Assembly (NCBI GenBank): GCA_963682175.1
Contig: OY821781.1
Coordinates: 39,507,254-39,571,253 of the forward strand
Length of the DNA stretch: 64,000 bases
Origin: Triglochin maritima
Taxonomy: Eukaryota; Streptophyta; Magnoliopsida; Alismatales; Juncaginaceae
Direction of reading: 5' to 3'
Position 1 is the stretch's first letter. Every line of letters starts with the position of its first letter. Shown one piece after another: positions 1 through 12,394 of the stretch. The translations under genes were made by a program, and so were the position numbers. The notes below the pieces were generated by a model, which did no database searches, was not told the DNA's origin, and saw only the letters and a list, made by a program, of their open reading frames with translations.

Positions 1-1124
1 CATTGCTTTTTTCAGGTCATATAACGATTTTACTCACCTACATAAATTGTTAGCTTTACCAAAACACAACCCTTTTATAGAAATTAAGAAACAAATTTAT
101 AACCCACTGAACATTGATATAAAAACATCATTATTAGGTGGTAGTAACAAAAAACATTATAACTTGAAACTGCAGAAGGATACAGTAAAAATTTGCATAC
201 TTTTTCATTTAAAAACAAAACAAAATTTCCAAGAATCCATGAATTTCATTGTTTATCTGGTGACCACATTTTAATGACTAAGAATCTTTACATTAGAGAA
301 TTTGGTTCTTAATGGTGACCGACTTGCTTTTAAAAATCACTAAACAACATTCAGAGATCTACAACACATGACAAGTTGGTTAAGATTTCTTGGCAATATT
401 AAAAACGAAAGGCAACAGTTCTTGCTTATTTAAGTGTAGCATGGAATAAACCACCTTTTTCATTAATCCAAGCAATTTGTCCACTACTATAGGAGATCAA
501 CTTGCAAAATAAACAAAAAAAAGGCACAAAACACGCGAACTACCTACAGACAAAGATTTCAGCTTGAGGCCGGTGTGGCTTATTTAGTTGGTAAATAGTC
601 CTGACTCCTGATGTTTTGGAAGTTAACGCAATTGAAATTTACTTTTATTCAACCAATAATGCAAGAGTTACTATCAGACCACTAATCAACAAAAACATGT
701 CAGTTCACTAAAGACTTATTAGACCCACAGTTATTTTCTGTCATCTGATAGTATAGTCCATACCGTTGGGTGGTAAATTTCTGATGAATACAAGATTGTA
801 ACAGCCAGAAAAAACTAGTTTTGAAAACTTAAATGAAAATTCATCAGAGCCAGGAGATCTTGTGACATGTGAAATCCCATTTTTGTGTCAAACTAAGAAA
901 TAAAATTATTATGCCAATGCCAAATTCTAGAAGAAGAAAAACTAGTCTTGAACAGCAACATATCGTAGAAGCTTGTTTCCTAACATTTTTCCAATAGGAA
1001 AAATGATAAAAAAAACAATCTTCTACTAATTCACTATAACTATGAATGGTTTAATTAGCCAAAAAATCATCAAACTAATTTTGTCTGAAATTTAACAAAG
1101 ATTTGATAATTTTTTGTGTGACAG
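1..1124 (+). other. Intron or flank 5' of the ascorbate oxidase exon
   Basis: AT-rich sequence with no convincing exon on either strand. It ends in a T-rich tract and CAG acceptor at 1122-1124. The short ORFs here show no family resemblance. Confidence 0.5.
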
Positions 1125-2084
1125 AATCACAAGATGGTGGTGGTCGAGGCTGACGGTAACTACGTTCAACCGTTCGAGGTAAACGACCTGGACATCTACT
1201 CAGGTGAAAGCTACTCAGTCCTCATAAACACCAACCAAAGCCCATCCTCCAACTACTGGGTCTCACTTGGTGTACGAGGCCGAGAACCTAAAACACCCCC
1301 AGGACTAGCCATCCTCCAATACAAGCCGAATTCCGCCTCAAAACTCCCCACCTTACCGCCCCCTGTCACGCCTGCTTGGGACAATTACACCCACTCCAAA
1401 GGCTTCACTTTTAAGATCCTTTCGTTAATAGGAAGTCCTCGTCCGCCCGTCATATCCGATCGTCGGATCATGCTACTGAACACTCAAAATAACATGAATG
1501 GAGGACAAATCAAATGGGCAATCAATAACGTCTCGCTCGCGCTACCAACTACACCTTATTTGGGCTCTTTAAAACACAATCTAAAAGGTGCATTTGACGC
1601 CCAAAAGCCACCGGAAAGTTTCCCATCGAATTACGATATCATGAAGTCACCTGTTAATACAAACACGACACAAAGTAGTAACATCTACATGTTGGATTTC
1701 AACACCACTGTGGACGTTATACTGCAAAATGCGAACGCATTGGCTGCAAACAAGAGCGAAATTCACCCATGGCATCTTCATGGGCACGATTTCTGGGTTT
1801 TGGGATATGGAGAGGGAAAATTCTCCGAAAAAGACGTCAAGAGCTTCAACTTAAAGAACCCTCCGTTGAGGAATACCGTCGTAATATTCCCATTCGGTTG
1901 GACCGCATTGCGGTTCAAGGCGGATAATCCAGGCGCGTGGGCATTCCATTGCCACATTGAGCCACATTTGCATATGGGCATGGGGGTCGTGATCGCTGAA
2001 GGAATTGAGTTGGTGGGCAAGATCCCCGATGAAGCGCTTTCTTGCGGTCTCACCGGAAAAATGATGGCCTCCAAGTATCATTGA
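1125..2084 (+). CDS. L-ascorbate oxidase, last exon (partial gene)
   Basis: Multicopper oxidase of the cell wall space that oxidises ascorbate and reduces oxygen to water. The exon follows an acceptor (AG at 1123-1124) and opens AAT CAC AAG in frame with ATG 1134, so that ATG is internal and not a start. It encodes about 319 residues, the C-terminal cupredoxin region. Counting from Met1134, the copper motif [11 protein letters not shown] is at residues 211-221 and [13 protein letters not shown] at 272-284, giving the type 1, 2 and 3 copper ligands including the axial Met. Several N-glycosylation sequons fit secretion. No earlier oxidase exon (for example the HWHG motif) is visible in 1-1124, so the 5' exons lie off the window or are lost. 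The reading frame is intact. Ascorbate oxidase is preferred over laccase because of the [11 protein letters not shown] and [11 protein letters not shown] stretches. Confidence 0.9.
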   Translation, partial: NHKMVVVEADGNYVQPFEVNDLDIYSGESYSVLINTNQSPSSNYWVSLGVRGREPKTPPGLAILQYKPNSASKLPTLPPPVTPAWDNYTHSKGFTFKILSLIGSPRPPVISDRRIMLLNTQNNMNGGQIKWAINNVSLALPTTPYLGSLKHNLKGAFDAQKPPESFPSNYDIMKSPVNTNTTQSSNIYMLDFNTTVDVILQNANALAANKSEIHPWHLHGHDFWVLGYGEGKFSEKDVKSFNLKNPPLRNTVVIFPFGWTALRFKADNPGAWAFHCHIEPHLHMGMGVVIAEGIELVGKIPDEALSCGLTGKMMASKYH

Positions 2085-4483
2085 GATTCATATTTAAGCA
2101 TTGGTTGTGTTTGATTTGGTTGAGATTTCTATATTTGTTCTGAATCTAGTTGGTTTTAGGGAATGTGTTTGGCTAGTCATTAGTAGTAATTAAGTAGTTT
2201 ATATATGTTGTGTAGCAATAACAAATGGTTTAGAAACTTTCCTACCTGAAATGGGAGAAGTACGTAACTAACCTTTTTTTTCTCTTCAAAATGTTAAGTT
2301 TCAACAAAAATTGACATATATCACTCGCATTGTCTGCTATCAGTATTGTTATCCCTGATTGAACTTAATTACTAATCCTCCTTGCAAACACTTCCACTGC
2401 CATCAAAATTCACTACACATACGATCTACACTCAGTGTCAACTGATTGTATTTCCAAACTTAAGGAATCTATCCAGCTTTGTAAAAATCAAGTTGAAGCA
2501 TAGGATCTTAAGTACAATGTACCAACAACTAATTGTACTTGACAAATACAAAGAACTGAGAAGAGAGTTTTTTGGGTAATCATTAGTATCAATAACCAAG
2601 TTTTAGCAGATCAAATGCACCTAAATAAGCTTCCAAATAACATGCAATTAATGTCTATATCGTACCAAACTGCTATAGTTAAAAACAGATCTACTAACAG
2701 CATTTTTGTAAAACAAATACACCACATCATAAATAACGTATGGTCAAGTGACAAACTATGATCAAAATCTGAATGACACGGTAAAAACAACAAACATTAA
2801 CAAGAATATGGATGAGCACTTACAGAACCAAGATTGATGATCACAACCTTGTAGTTTTTTCGTCGTGGTAATTGTACACTTCTGGATTTGTTTCGATTGT
2901 TCGACCTACATAATGAAGTGATTGGGTCAAACTAGCTAAGAAAAAACATAGCCATGAAATATTCTCATAGCCAAAACATGGTTTGAAATTGCTTCAAGAG
3001 GGTCAAAAATATGACTGACAAAAACATTGCTTACGTAAAAAATATTTTTTCTTGAGATAACACAGAGATAGATCGTAATACGTATTCCGATTTAGGAAAT
3101 TTCAAAAGTGCTCGTAATCGAAAGAGTTTAGTCTTGCACATTTGAATGTTTTTTTTGGAAGTGGTATACTTCAATGCCCATTGAGTTTAGGCACTAGTTT
3201 GAACAAATGTTATATTGATCTAGTCAATGTGGCCTTTAATTATATATAAATACAAGAAATTGCCTATTTTATGAACATTAATCCTCAGATAATTTTCCGA
3301 ATACAATATGGTAGACTAACTCTCTGATGTTAATGTAATACCATCTCTATATGAAAGGCATCCATCTTTCAAATACTATGTTACAGATCCTACGTGAGAT
3401 TTTTTTTTAACAAACATCTAGTGAGCCCTTACTCTAGAAAATAATGACATCAGTGATGAATTTTCGAAGTGAACTAACAAAAGTTACTTGAGATCCTACA
3501 AACCACTTCGAACAAGACTCTGATTCTGCAATTTCACAATCAGATCAGAAGATTCACCATTTCTCCCTAACAAAACTAGAAAAGTTCCAAATGGGCATCA
3601 TTAGATTTTTTTCTTATTTTGAAGCATGACACATCATTTAAGCTGAAATTGGCGAAATCCATTCACTCCCACTTGTGACCTATGAAACATACAGATAGAA
3701 ACCGACTAGTAACAATCATAGGATGTTAGGTAAATTCGTACCGACAAATATAATATTTATTAGTCATTTATTTCCTAACTGTCATCCTTATTCTGACCGT
3801 ATATAAACATTTTTTACCCTTATAACAACATTTGGAATTCAGATAGAGCACTTGATCTGATATGATTTCTAACTTAAAATTATTGGTGCTTCATGCCATT
3901 TTCTAGTTCTACTCCAAACTAGATTCCTACTTGAACTTCAAATTAGCAAAAAAACACATTCTTATCTAATCCCGCTCCAAGAGTAAATAAAATGTCAATA
4001 CTAGGATCTGAAGATGATTAACCCAGCAAGACCAGGTCAAAAATCAAAAACAAAAATAAGAATAGGATATTAATATATGTTCCATATTGCTTGCTGCTTG
4101 TGTATTTTCCATGCTTCTCAAATCGTCAAACTTGAAGGGCAAAATATTAAGTTGAATAATATATGTTATGAGTTATATAGACCGTCAAAAATTTCTAATT
4201 GATCAATTCCTTTATCAAACTTCCCAAATTTCTGTCTGTCCTGTAAGAAGCGCACAAGATAAAAACCCAAAAAAAAGAAGATAAGAACTCTGCTAAATGC
4301 GATGACTACTATAGGCTTTAGCATAAGGCTGAGCAAAATAGGATTGAGTAAAGTTTTAAACATTGATGAAGAGTATGAGAACATATCATTTGGTCACACA
4401 AGGAAGTTAGATAAGCTTCCTAAAGCAACAGTTTTCTACAAAATATTTAAACATACCTTCTTGAGTACGTGGGTCTGATGCAG

Positions 4484-4626
4484 AAACTTGAAAAGAGGAG
4501 TCGAGATTTTAGAAACCAAGATGCTTACTAAAGCGTGCGACCAATTTAGGAAGATGCAAGACAAGGAGCACCAATCATTAATAAATTTCGCGAACGATAC
4601 AATGAGGAATTTAAGCAACCAAGAAG
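4484..4626 (+). other. Possible orphan coding exon, charged coiled-coil-like
   Basis: A 143-nt block bounded by a CAG acceptor (4481-4483) and a GTATG donor (4627) is open in one frame and encodes a helical, charged peptide (ACDQFRKMQDKEHQSLINF is its core). Codon content looks coding rather than random. I do not recognise the family; similar charged helices occur in meiotic axis coiled coils, but that is only an impression. No partner exons were found within 2 kb, so it may be an exon relic. Confidence 0.25.
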
Positions 4627-4654
4627 GTATGAATTATAGACTCCTTAGTCTAAA

Positions 4655-4716
4655 CTCAGTCGACAATTTAATTGTCATTAGAGCGACATGAATCAACAAT
4701 TAAATTGTCAACTGAG
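4655..4716. repeat. Short inverted repeat, 21-bp arms
   Basis: Arms 4655-4675 and 4696-4716 are reverse complements at 20 of 21 positions, separated by a 20-nt loop. The arm core is itself near-palindromic (CAATTTAATTG). Confidence 0.85.
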
Positions 4717-7024
4717 GAATAGCCCTACTAATTTCTAAATAAAGGTACCAAATTCAACAGGTCAACTCATCATTGAATTAGTTTAGAGTTTTCGTATAAA
4801 TACTAAACGCGCTCCTCGTAATGTATGTCCTAATCTACAAGAAACCAAGAGAAAGTTGTAAGTTTTTCTTCGCCTTGAACGTTTCCTATGTAAAATCTAC
4901 GTGTTTTGTGCTTAACTTTTTATTCTTCTTCATGTGTTGTTTCGCTTTCTAATGCATCAAATTCATCCCAAATTTTTTTTCCATTATCACAAAAATATCT
5001 ACACAAACTTTGGCTTCATAATCATCATATAAAACCCTTGAGTCGCCTAATTTCACATACTACCATGTTTGGACTGTAAGATTCCTGAGATCTAACTACC
5101 CTACAATCCATTTCCAATCATTAGTAAGTCATAATTTCACTCTTAATATACTAATCACTCATAACTCAAGAAGGAAATGAAACCAAAATATAGATCTAAG
5201 AAGTGCAAAAACATAAGCTTTCTAACAATCATATATTCAGCTGATCAAGTACAAGCTGAGTGGCGGTGGGGCGCAAGTTCAAGTCTCGCCCCCATAAACA
5301 ACTTGTGGTTCATGGGATGCGAATTCACAACGTACTTTGATAATTAAAATTAATCCTTATCACTTATAAAACAATTATAGATTCCATTAACTCAATTTAG
5401 ATAAAGTGTTTAGATCATGTTCGGATAATAAGATACTGTAAAATATAACAAACTGAAGATTCCAATTCCGAACTTCAGTTCTCATAATCTGATTTCTAAC
5501 TCAAGAAGAGGAAAAAACTAAATCAAAGATCCCCCCAAAAAAATGCAATTCCAATAACAACGTTTCCAAACATGGCCTAAGAGATAGATTAGGTCCCACC
5601 ACATGGCGGCTTGGGAGTGGTGGGTTGTGAAGTTTGGTTTGAGAACCAAGTGGAGTGGGGTTGGTTGTTGGGAGTGGAAGTGTAGTACGAGTCAATGGTT
5701 TTTGATGCACAACATGCAGTACAATGATGCTGTTGGGAGCTAAGCTAATTAGTTTTTTGATTGATCTACCAACTGAGTTATAGATATCTTACCATATCAA
5801 TAATTTCTTGTCAAGATAAAATATTCCATATCCACAAAATAACTCTCTAATTTGTTTGTTGTCCTTTGTTAAAAGTTTCTTTTTGTCAAGGATTTATTGG
5901 TATTGCCCGGAAGTAACATTCCATCTATAATTCACAAAGCAATCGGTCGGTTTTTTTTCATTTTAATGATAAATGACCTACTTAACTTAGTAATTAGAGT
6001 ATTGATTTCATATGGCGGGAGTCATAGGTTCAAATCTAATAGTAGGTTATATACAAAACTTCTATTCTAACTTGCTATCACAGAGCACCAATGAGAAAAT
6101 CAAAATTTTAAAATGACTTGCATAACAAGGTGGCAAAAGGTTTCTTTGAGAGCAAAAATAGTAATGTCCGGGCTACTTTCGGGCGTCCTAGTCTTTTTCT
6201 GCCACATAAGCTCACTCAACTCACTTAAAAAAATTCCTTAATCACACCTAAAAACACCTTATATTTCATCAGATTTTAACAAAAAATATATATATTTCAA
6301 CAAATGGGGGGACGTGCCCCCACCCAACCCTTCAGCACAACCGCCCAGTGCGCACGATCATCCGCTCGAGCGGGCTTCCTGTGCAAAAGAGGTGGGAGGT
6401 TTTGCCGTGGAGGTGGAGGCGCCCGATATGAAGAAATTGTGTGAATGATATACCCATTAAGCAGTAGTAAGAAACCCACATTCTGGCCAAAAAGTCATGA
6501 ATTAGAGTTGCAGAATCAATCTTTTTACTACCTCTGATTCAATCTACCAAGCTCTGCGAGTCGAGGACTTCAGAGACAACAAACCATTGGATGGAACTCC
6601 CTTGATATCTAATCTAAGAAAAAATACATCAAGAATTCATCCATCTTAGTGAACGAATCCAATGGAAGAAAAAAAAAGGATCGTTAAAGAGAAACCAACT
6701 CAAGAGAGCAAAACATTGTGAATTTAACGATCCGAGGTAACGACTAAAACCCAAATTAGAGATTACAAATCAGAACACATTAAAACAATTTATGTTCAAA
6801 AAGAAAAAGGAAATCTTAGCATCTCGATTAAGTACTTATACACTGCACTTTGCTACAAAACCAACTCCCCATGGGCAGATGCATCCTTCCATGCAAACTG
6901 CAAGGAAATTCTTCTTACACTTGCTCCACCATTTCATTCTCAACTGCCACTAGACTTCCCTAAATAACCTACTTTATCTCGGTTTATCTCAAACTCGTCT
7001 AGCATTCAGCGGTTCTTGGTTCCT

Positions 7025-10000
7025 TTAGTCGATCTTGACGGAAGAGTATATCTTGCGGACAAACCAGAAGCAAGCGTAGAAGCCAATAGTTCCAGTCAGC
7101 ACAAAGAAAGCGTAGGAGCCGATCAACATGTACCCAAAATAAAGGATCCCGGAAACAAGCTTTGTAATCTCCAGTTTTGTGAAGAAATAGAAGATCGAGT
7201 ACAGGAAGAGGTAAAGTGCAGATGAACCTGCGGTAAGGTAAGCTCTCCACCACCAGTTGTAATCCTCGCTGCAGAGCTGGAAGTAGCAAAGCACAATTGT
7301 AATCTCAGCACAGGTTACCAAGAGAATGATGAAGACGATGAAGAGGAAGCCGAATATGTAGTAGAACTGGTTGAGCCATATGGATGTTAGGATGAAGAAG
7401 AGTTCAATGAAGACAGCCCCAAATGGAAGTATGCCTCCTATCAGAATAGAGAATGTTGGCTGCATGTACCATGCCTGCTCAGGTACCTGTCTTGGGATCT
7501 TATTGGTCTTGACGGGGTCCTCAATTGGTGGTTTCTTGAAACCCAAGTAGCTACCAACAAAGACCAAAGGCACTGATATGCCGAACCACAAGAAAACAAG
7601 CGCAAACATGGTTCCAAAAGGAACTGCGCCAGAAGACTTCTCACCCCAGATTATGGCATTCAAGACGAAAAAAATGGAGAACAGAACGGCTGGAAACATA
7701 AAAGCTGTTTTCAGGGTGATCTTTTTCCACTCGGTGCCTTTGAACATCTTGTATAGACGAGCTGACGAGTAACCAGCAAGTAAGCCCATAAACACCCACA
7801 ACAGGACCATGGCAGTCATCAGTCCCCCACGGTTGGACGGAGATAGGAAACCCAATAATGCGAATATCATGGTGACCAGTGTCATACCGAAGAACTGAAC
7901 CCCTGTTCCCACATAAACACAGAGAAGCCCAGACTTGACTGGTGGCCTGAAAACATCTCCGTGGACAAGTTTCCAACCGGTTTCTTCCTGCGCTTCATCT
8001 TGGGTTTCTAACTGATTGTAGTTAGCTATATCCTTGTAGAGAGTCCTCATCATGATCATGGCCACCATTCCAGAAAGGAAGAGGACGATCATCAACGAGT
8101 TAATGATGGAGAACCAGTGAATCTGATCATCATTCATGAGAAGATAAGTATCCCACCGCGATGCCCATTTGATGTCACTACGCTGCAAGGACAGCAGAAG
8201 TTAGCACGAGAAGGTAAGCCAAAAGCCACGTGCATTTTAAGGAATGACATACCGTAAAGCTGACATCATATGTGAACACAACTTCTTTATCGGCATCCAC
8301 TTCTTGAGGATTGTGGTTGGTAGCAACAAATTTGGTGGCTGGATTGCACGTCACCAACCTAGGGTTTTTATCATCCCATTCCTTGTACTCATGGTTTACA
8401 CTGTGACACAGGTGATCATGTAAGGGGAAAAGGGGGGAAACATATAGTTGTGCCATAATATGTTCCACTAGGCCAGATACTGCAAGGTAATCATATAAAC
8501 AATGGACGTGTTTACCAAAACATTGGCCTTAAAAGCTGTAACTGATCACATTGTACACTTGTACAATCATTTAAAACCCACCACATATATGACATTCACA
8601 ATAATTATGATGATGATACCCTAATGAAGAACAATACAACGAAAAGACGAATATAAAAAATAAAAACTAGAATCTGAAATAAATTATCTAATAAACAGAA
8701 GATCTTTCCCCATTCTCTTTTATACATTTAATGATTAATGAAAATCACTGGAATGTCTGAAAAAGATGAAAGGATAAGAGCAACAGTATGACAGACTCTA
8801 AAAATAAAAATAGCAATCAACAGCTGTTAACAATAGCTATTGATGACCAGGCCCTTAAAAGCTTGTCCCATGCCTTCAGTATTGTTACTTTCTCAATATC
8901 AACAAATATTTTATAAGTAATATTTTGAAGCAACAAAAAGAAAATAATATCAAACATATCATACTCTTCTCCGCGACTTATATACCATGGTCAAGTAACG
9001 GTATTTTCAGAACAAAGTGACAATCAAACTTAGGAACAAGAGTACGCATTTTGAGGGAAATTATAAGTTACTGAATTTTAATAGAGGATGATAAGAGCAC
9101 CTGGCAGGTTTGACCTCAAAGCCCACGATACGTGCATCATCAATCTCAAGATCAGTGTGATACATTACATTGAAACTCAGGTGATTGTTGATGAAATACT
9201 TTTCTTCCTTTTTCTGCACACGAACATCATAAGTGGCTGCAGAAGTACCACCACACTAGGAATAAAATTAGGACCTAATTGGTGATTCCTGTAACTTACC
9301 CCGTCAGCATAACTTGCTTTAAAACCAACTTTGAACCCATGTTCATAGCTGACTTGTTGGCTTCCATCTCTCCTTTCTCTTCGAACTGCAGCCGGGAGAT
9401 TGTCCAAGATCCTGAAAAGAGGTCAAGGCTCAGAAATTTTGTTCACAAAAACCAAATGTACTTTCAAGGTAATATATTTTATTTTTCATGGGACATGGAT
9501 GCCAAAACAAAAGGGAGTCGTGAGTATGTTGGAACAAAATGGGCTTACATATTCACTCGGTATTCGTCATCAATTTTCTCTTTGAAATTTTTTGCAGAAT
9601 CTGCAGTGAGCTTTATTCGGCAACCCACCCTGCAATTCTCATCATTTCTCATTTTGAACTGGAAAACCATGAGATAAATGTCATAATGGAAAAGGTTAGA
9701 GAATCATAAGGAGAGAGAGAAAAAGTTTTGTATCAACCAACAGGTTTAAAAAATATGGACAACTGAATATACCGTGTACACAGAATTCTCTATCCGATCT
9801 CCACGTAAAACCTCTCCTAGGTTTTCAGCGCTATTCATGATCTTTGGAGGCTTACAGAAATCCAAAAAGTAATAGTCATAAGGAAGTTGGGTTTTTGTGG
9901 ATGAAAGCTTATTAACTTTCACTTGAAGTTCATCACCCTGCCAGAAGAGAGACCATCCGAAGATATGTTAGATGCTTAAGACTTAAAATACCACCAAAAC

Positions 10001-12013
10001 TGATAAAAGCATAATGACTTAGTGACATCCTATTCACCAAAATCCATGAAGAAATAAAAAGTCTCACATGAAAAATAAAATACAAAATAAAGTGAGCATA
10101 TAAAAATTAATGAAAAAACAATACAGACTTCAATGAAGTTGCTATTTAGTTTAAATGCATACCCCTTCAAAAGTGATTACAAATTGTTTTCTGATTTTTG
10201 GTTGCTTGAGAAGCATGATAATTGTTATAAGTTTAACATTTTGTGCTTTATGACAAGCAATCTAGAGAGGGCAAGGGCTTGGTGATACATTTTTTCTCAA
10301 AAACTCAGATTAGTAACATATCAAATATTCTGATACTCTCCCTTGGATTCTACATCTTACAGGAATGTCTGGAGAAAATCAGTGGTGAAATGATATAAAA
10401 CATGCATTACATTTATATTAATATGCTTTTATTTATACAACATGCAATGTGTTTGTACCACACCAAGACATTTGTATAACAGTCATTATATATGTACCAA
10501 GCATTTGTTTTGCATATTATTTAACATATTACAGGATTATTAGAGAAATTATGATCACTGAAAACATCTCGACATTTGCTATTAACTTCAACTTGCACTA
10601 TTGTGCACCATGGGTCCAACCAAATTTAGTGAAATTGAAAGTGAAGATAACCAAACATTGCCCAAGTCTTGAATTTTTTTCTAATTGGTAGCCTAAGTCT
10701 AGATACTGAAGTTGAACAATAAAAGCCTCCATTTTTTTCCACCAAAACTGCATTTCAAGTCTTTCCTAGTATGTATGTTCTATACCCAAACAAATAGATC
10801 AATATCCGAGGAAACTCGAAAATGAAGAAAGAAAAGCTAAGAAACTTGGGACTTTTCCACTAATGAAAAAACTATAAATTTTATCCACAATTTTCCAGCT
10901 TCAAATGAGACCAATACCATATTCAACTGCATGATCCCTAATAGAAGCACAAATAATAGTAATCTAACCAAACCTTTGCCAAACATACATATGTAGTCTT
11001 AACAACGAAATCTACGAGCTTCACACCAAAAACAACAATTTACTATTTATTTTACCATCGATATCTAATTAACAATACACAAATAAATGGAAATTCTAAT
11101 CCGATTGAACTTTTCCACCAAACACACCTTACTATCGAATTCAAAACATAAAAATAAAAGGAAAACACTGAACTTTTCCACCAAAGGAATATTTTTCTAT
11201 CGAATTAACCATCAATATCTTATCAACAATACACACAAAAATGAAAACAACCCTAAAATTCTGACCTTGTCCACCAAAACAACATTTAACCATCTAATCA
11301 ATCACCAACATCAAACTAACAACACACAAAATAGAAGAAAAACGCTAAAAGATTCTAACTTTTCCACCGAAGGAACATTGTACTATCTAATCAACCATCA
11401 ATATCTAACTACAATACACAAAAAATGGGGGGGACCTAAAAATTTCGAACTTTTCCACCAAAACAACAACATTTTACCATCCAATCAATCACCAATATCT
11501 AACCAACAACACACAAAGTAGAAGAAAAACGCTAAGAGAATCGAACTTTCCAACCAAAGGAACGTTTTGCTATCCAATTAACCATCAATATCTAATCAAC
11601 AATCCACAAAAAATGAAGAAAAAAACTAAAAATTCTGAACTTTTCCACCAAAACAACATTTCACCATCAAATAAATCACTAACATCTAACTAAGAACACA
11701 CGAGACAGAAGAAAAACGCTATAAAAATCCAACTTTTCCATCAAAAACCCAAAAACAAATTAAAATAAATCCCTCTAAAAACTTCCCAATCGCAATCCAG
11801 ACCAAAACCCAGACCCAAAACCCCAGATCTCGAACGAAACCCCCAAAACCCGGAAACCCCAACCAAATCGAAAAAGGCGAAACCCTAGAGGGAGCTCACG
11901 GTCTGGAAATCGCGGGGAGCAACGCCGGGGAGGTAGAAGGCGGAGGCGGTGGAGAGGAGGAGGAGGAGGAAGAGGAGGGAGAAGAGGAGGCCGCGATCGA
12001 GGGTTTCCGCCAT
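7025..12013 (-). CDS. Transmembrane 9 superfamily (TM9SF/EMP70) protein, complete
   Basis: Nine-span Golgi/endosome membrane protein, closest by eye to the Arabidopsis TMN7-9 group. Exons (- strand): 12013-11900, 9937-9773, 9658-9549, 9411-9300, 9213-9101, 8400-8253, 8182-7025. All junctions are GT-AG and the phases join exactly to 639 residues, the usual family length. Residues 1-25 form a signal peptide (leucine run, cleavage before FYLPG). The lumenal domain contains the family hallmark [11 protein letters not shown]. The large last exon holds the nine membrane segments, with hallmarks [27 protein letters not shown] and [18 protein letters not shown]. The C-terminus SVKID fits the KXD/E Golgi-retention motif known for this family. 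Intron 1 is 1.96 kb and carries a minisatellite. A hAT-type MITE sits about 150 bp upstream of the ATG. Confidence 0.95.
11050..11755. repeat. Minisatellite, about 94-bp units, in TMN intron 1
   Basis: A motif close to AACTTTTCCACCAAA recurs near 11108, 11170, 11265, 11360, 11449, 11543, 11638 and 11731, mostly 89-95 bp apart. Units alternate between an AAAACAACATTT type and an AAGGAAC type, so the higher-order period is about 188 bp. The block lies within 150 bp of the exon 1 donor. Confidence 0.8.
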
Positions 12014-12164
12014 GGATTTGAGCTTCGAGAAGTGGACCGAAAGGTGGAGTTTTTTGGGGGTCAGAAAAGAAGGGGAAATGGTGGGGCTTTTTACATTTAA
12101 GACCCTAGAAACATGGGTTATTGTTGAAGGTGGTGCAGAGTGTCGGGTCGGTGGGAGTTGGGAG

Positions 12165-12386
12165 TAGGGGTGTGGTCTGGTCCGGTTTTCTGGACCTGAT
12201 CGGACCAGAACCAACTGGTCCGGGTTTCGGTCCGGACCCATGTGAAAATTCGGTTCCGGTCCGGTCTGATTTTTTTTTTAAAATTTTTAAGGTAAAAATT
12301 TGATCTTAGACCGGACCGGACCGAATCCAACCGGTCGGGACTTCGGAAAAAAATTCGGAGCAGTCCGGACTGGATGCACAACCCTA
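12165..12386. mobile_element. hAT-type MITE, 222 bp, in the TMN promoter
   Basis: Terminal inverted repeats TAGGGGTGTG and TAGGGTTGTG (reverse complement of the right end) enclose a GGACC/GGTCC-rich interior with many ACCGGACC motifs. An 8-bp target duplication GTTGGGAG is perfect at 12157-12164 and 12387-12394, the size typical of hAT elements. No coding capacity. Confidence 0.88.
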
Positions 12387-12394
12387 GTTGGGAG

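Larger units (their letters stand above)
2085..6998. other. Intergenic DNA, about 4.9 kb
   Basis: AT-rich region with no convincing gene. It holds one possible orphan exon (4484-4626) and a perfect-looking hairpin (4655-4716). Two stretches near 5240-5300 and 6000-6060 carry B-box-like GTTCAA motifs that may be old SINE heads. Nothing else could be supported. Confidence 0.5.

Noticed and set aside
5235..5310. tRNA-like stretch with A- and B-box-like motifs (AGCTGAGTGGC, AGTTCAAGTC)
   Set aside because: No cloverleaf could be drawn with a paired acceptor stem; at best an old SINE head.
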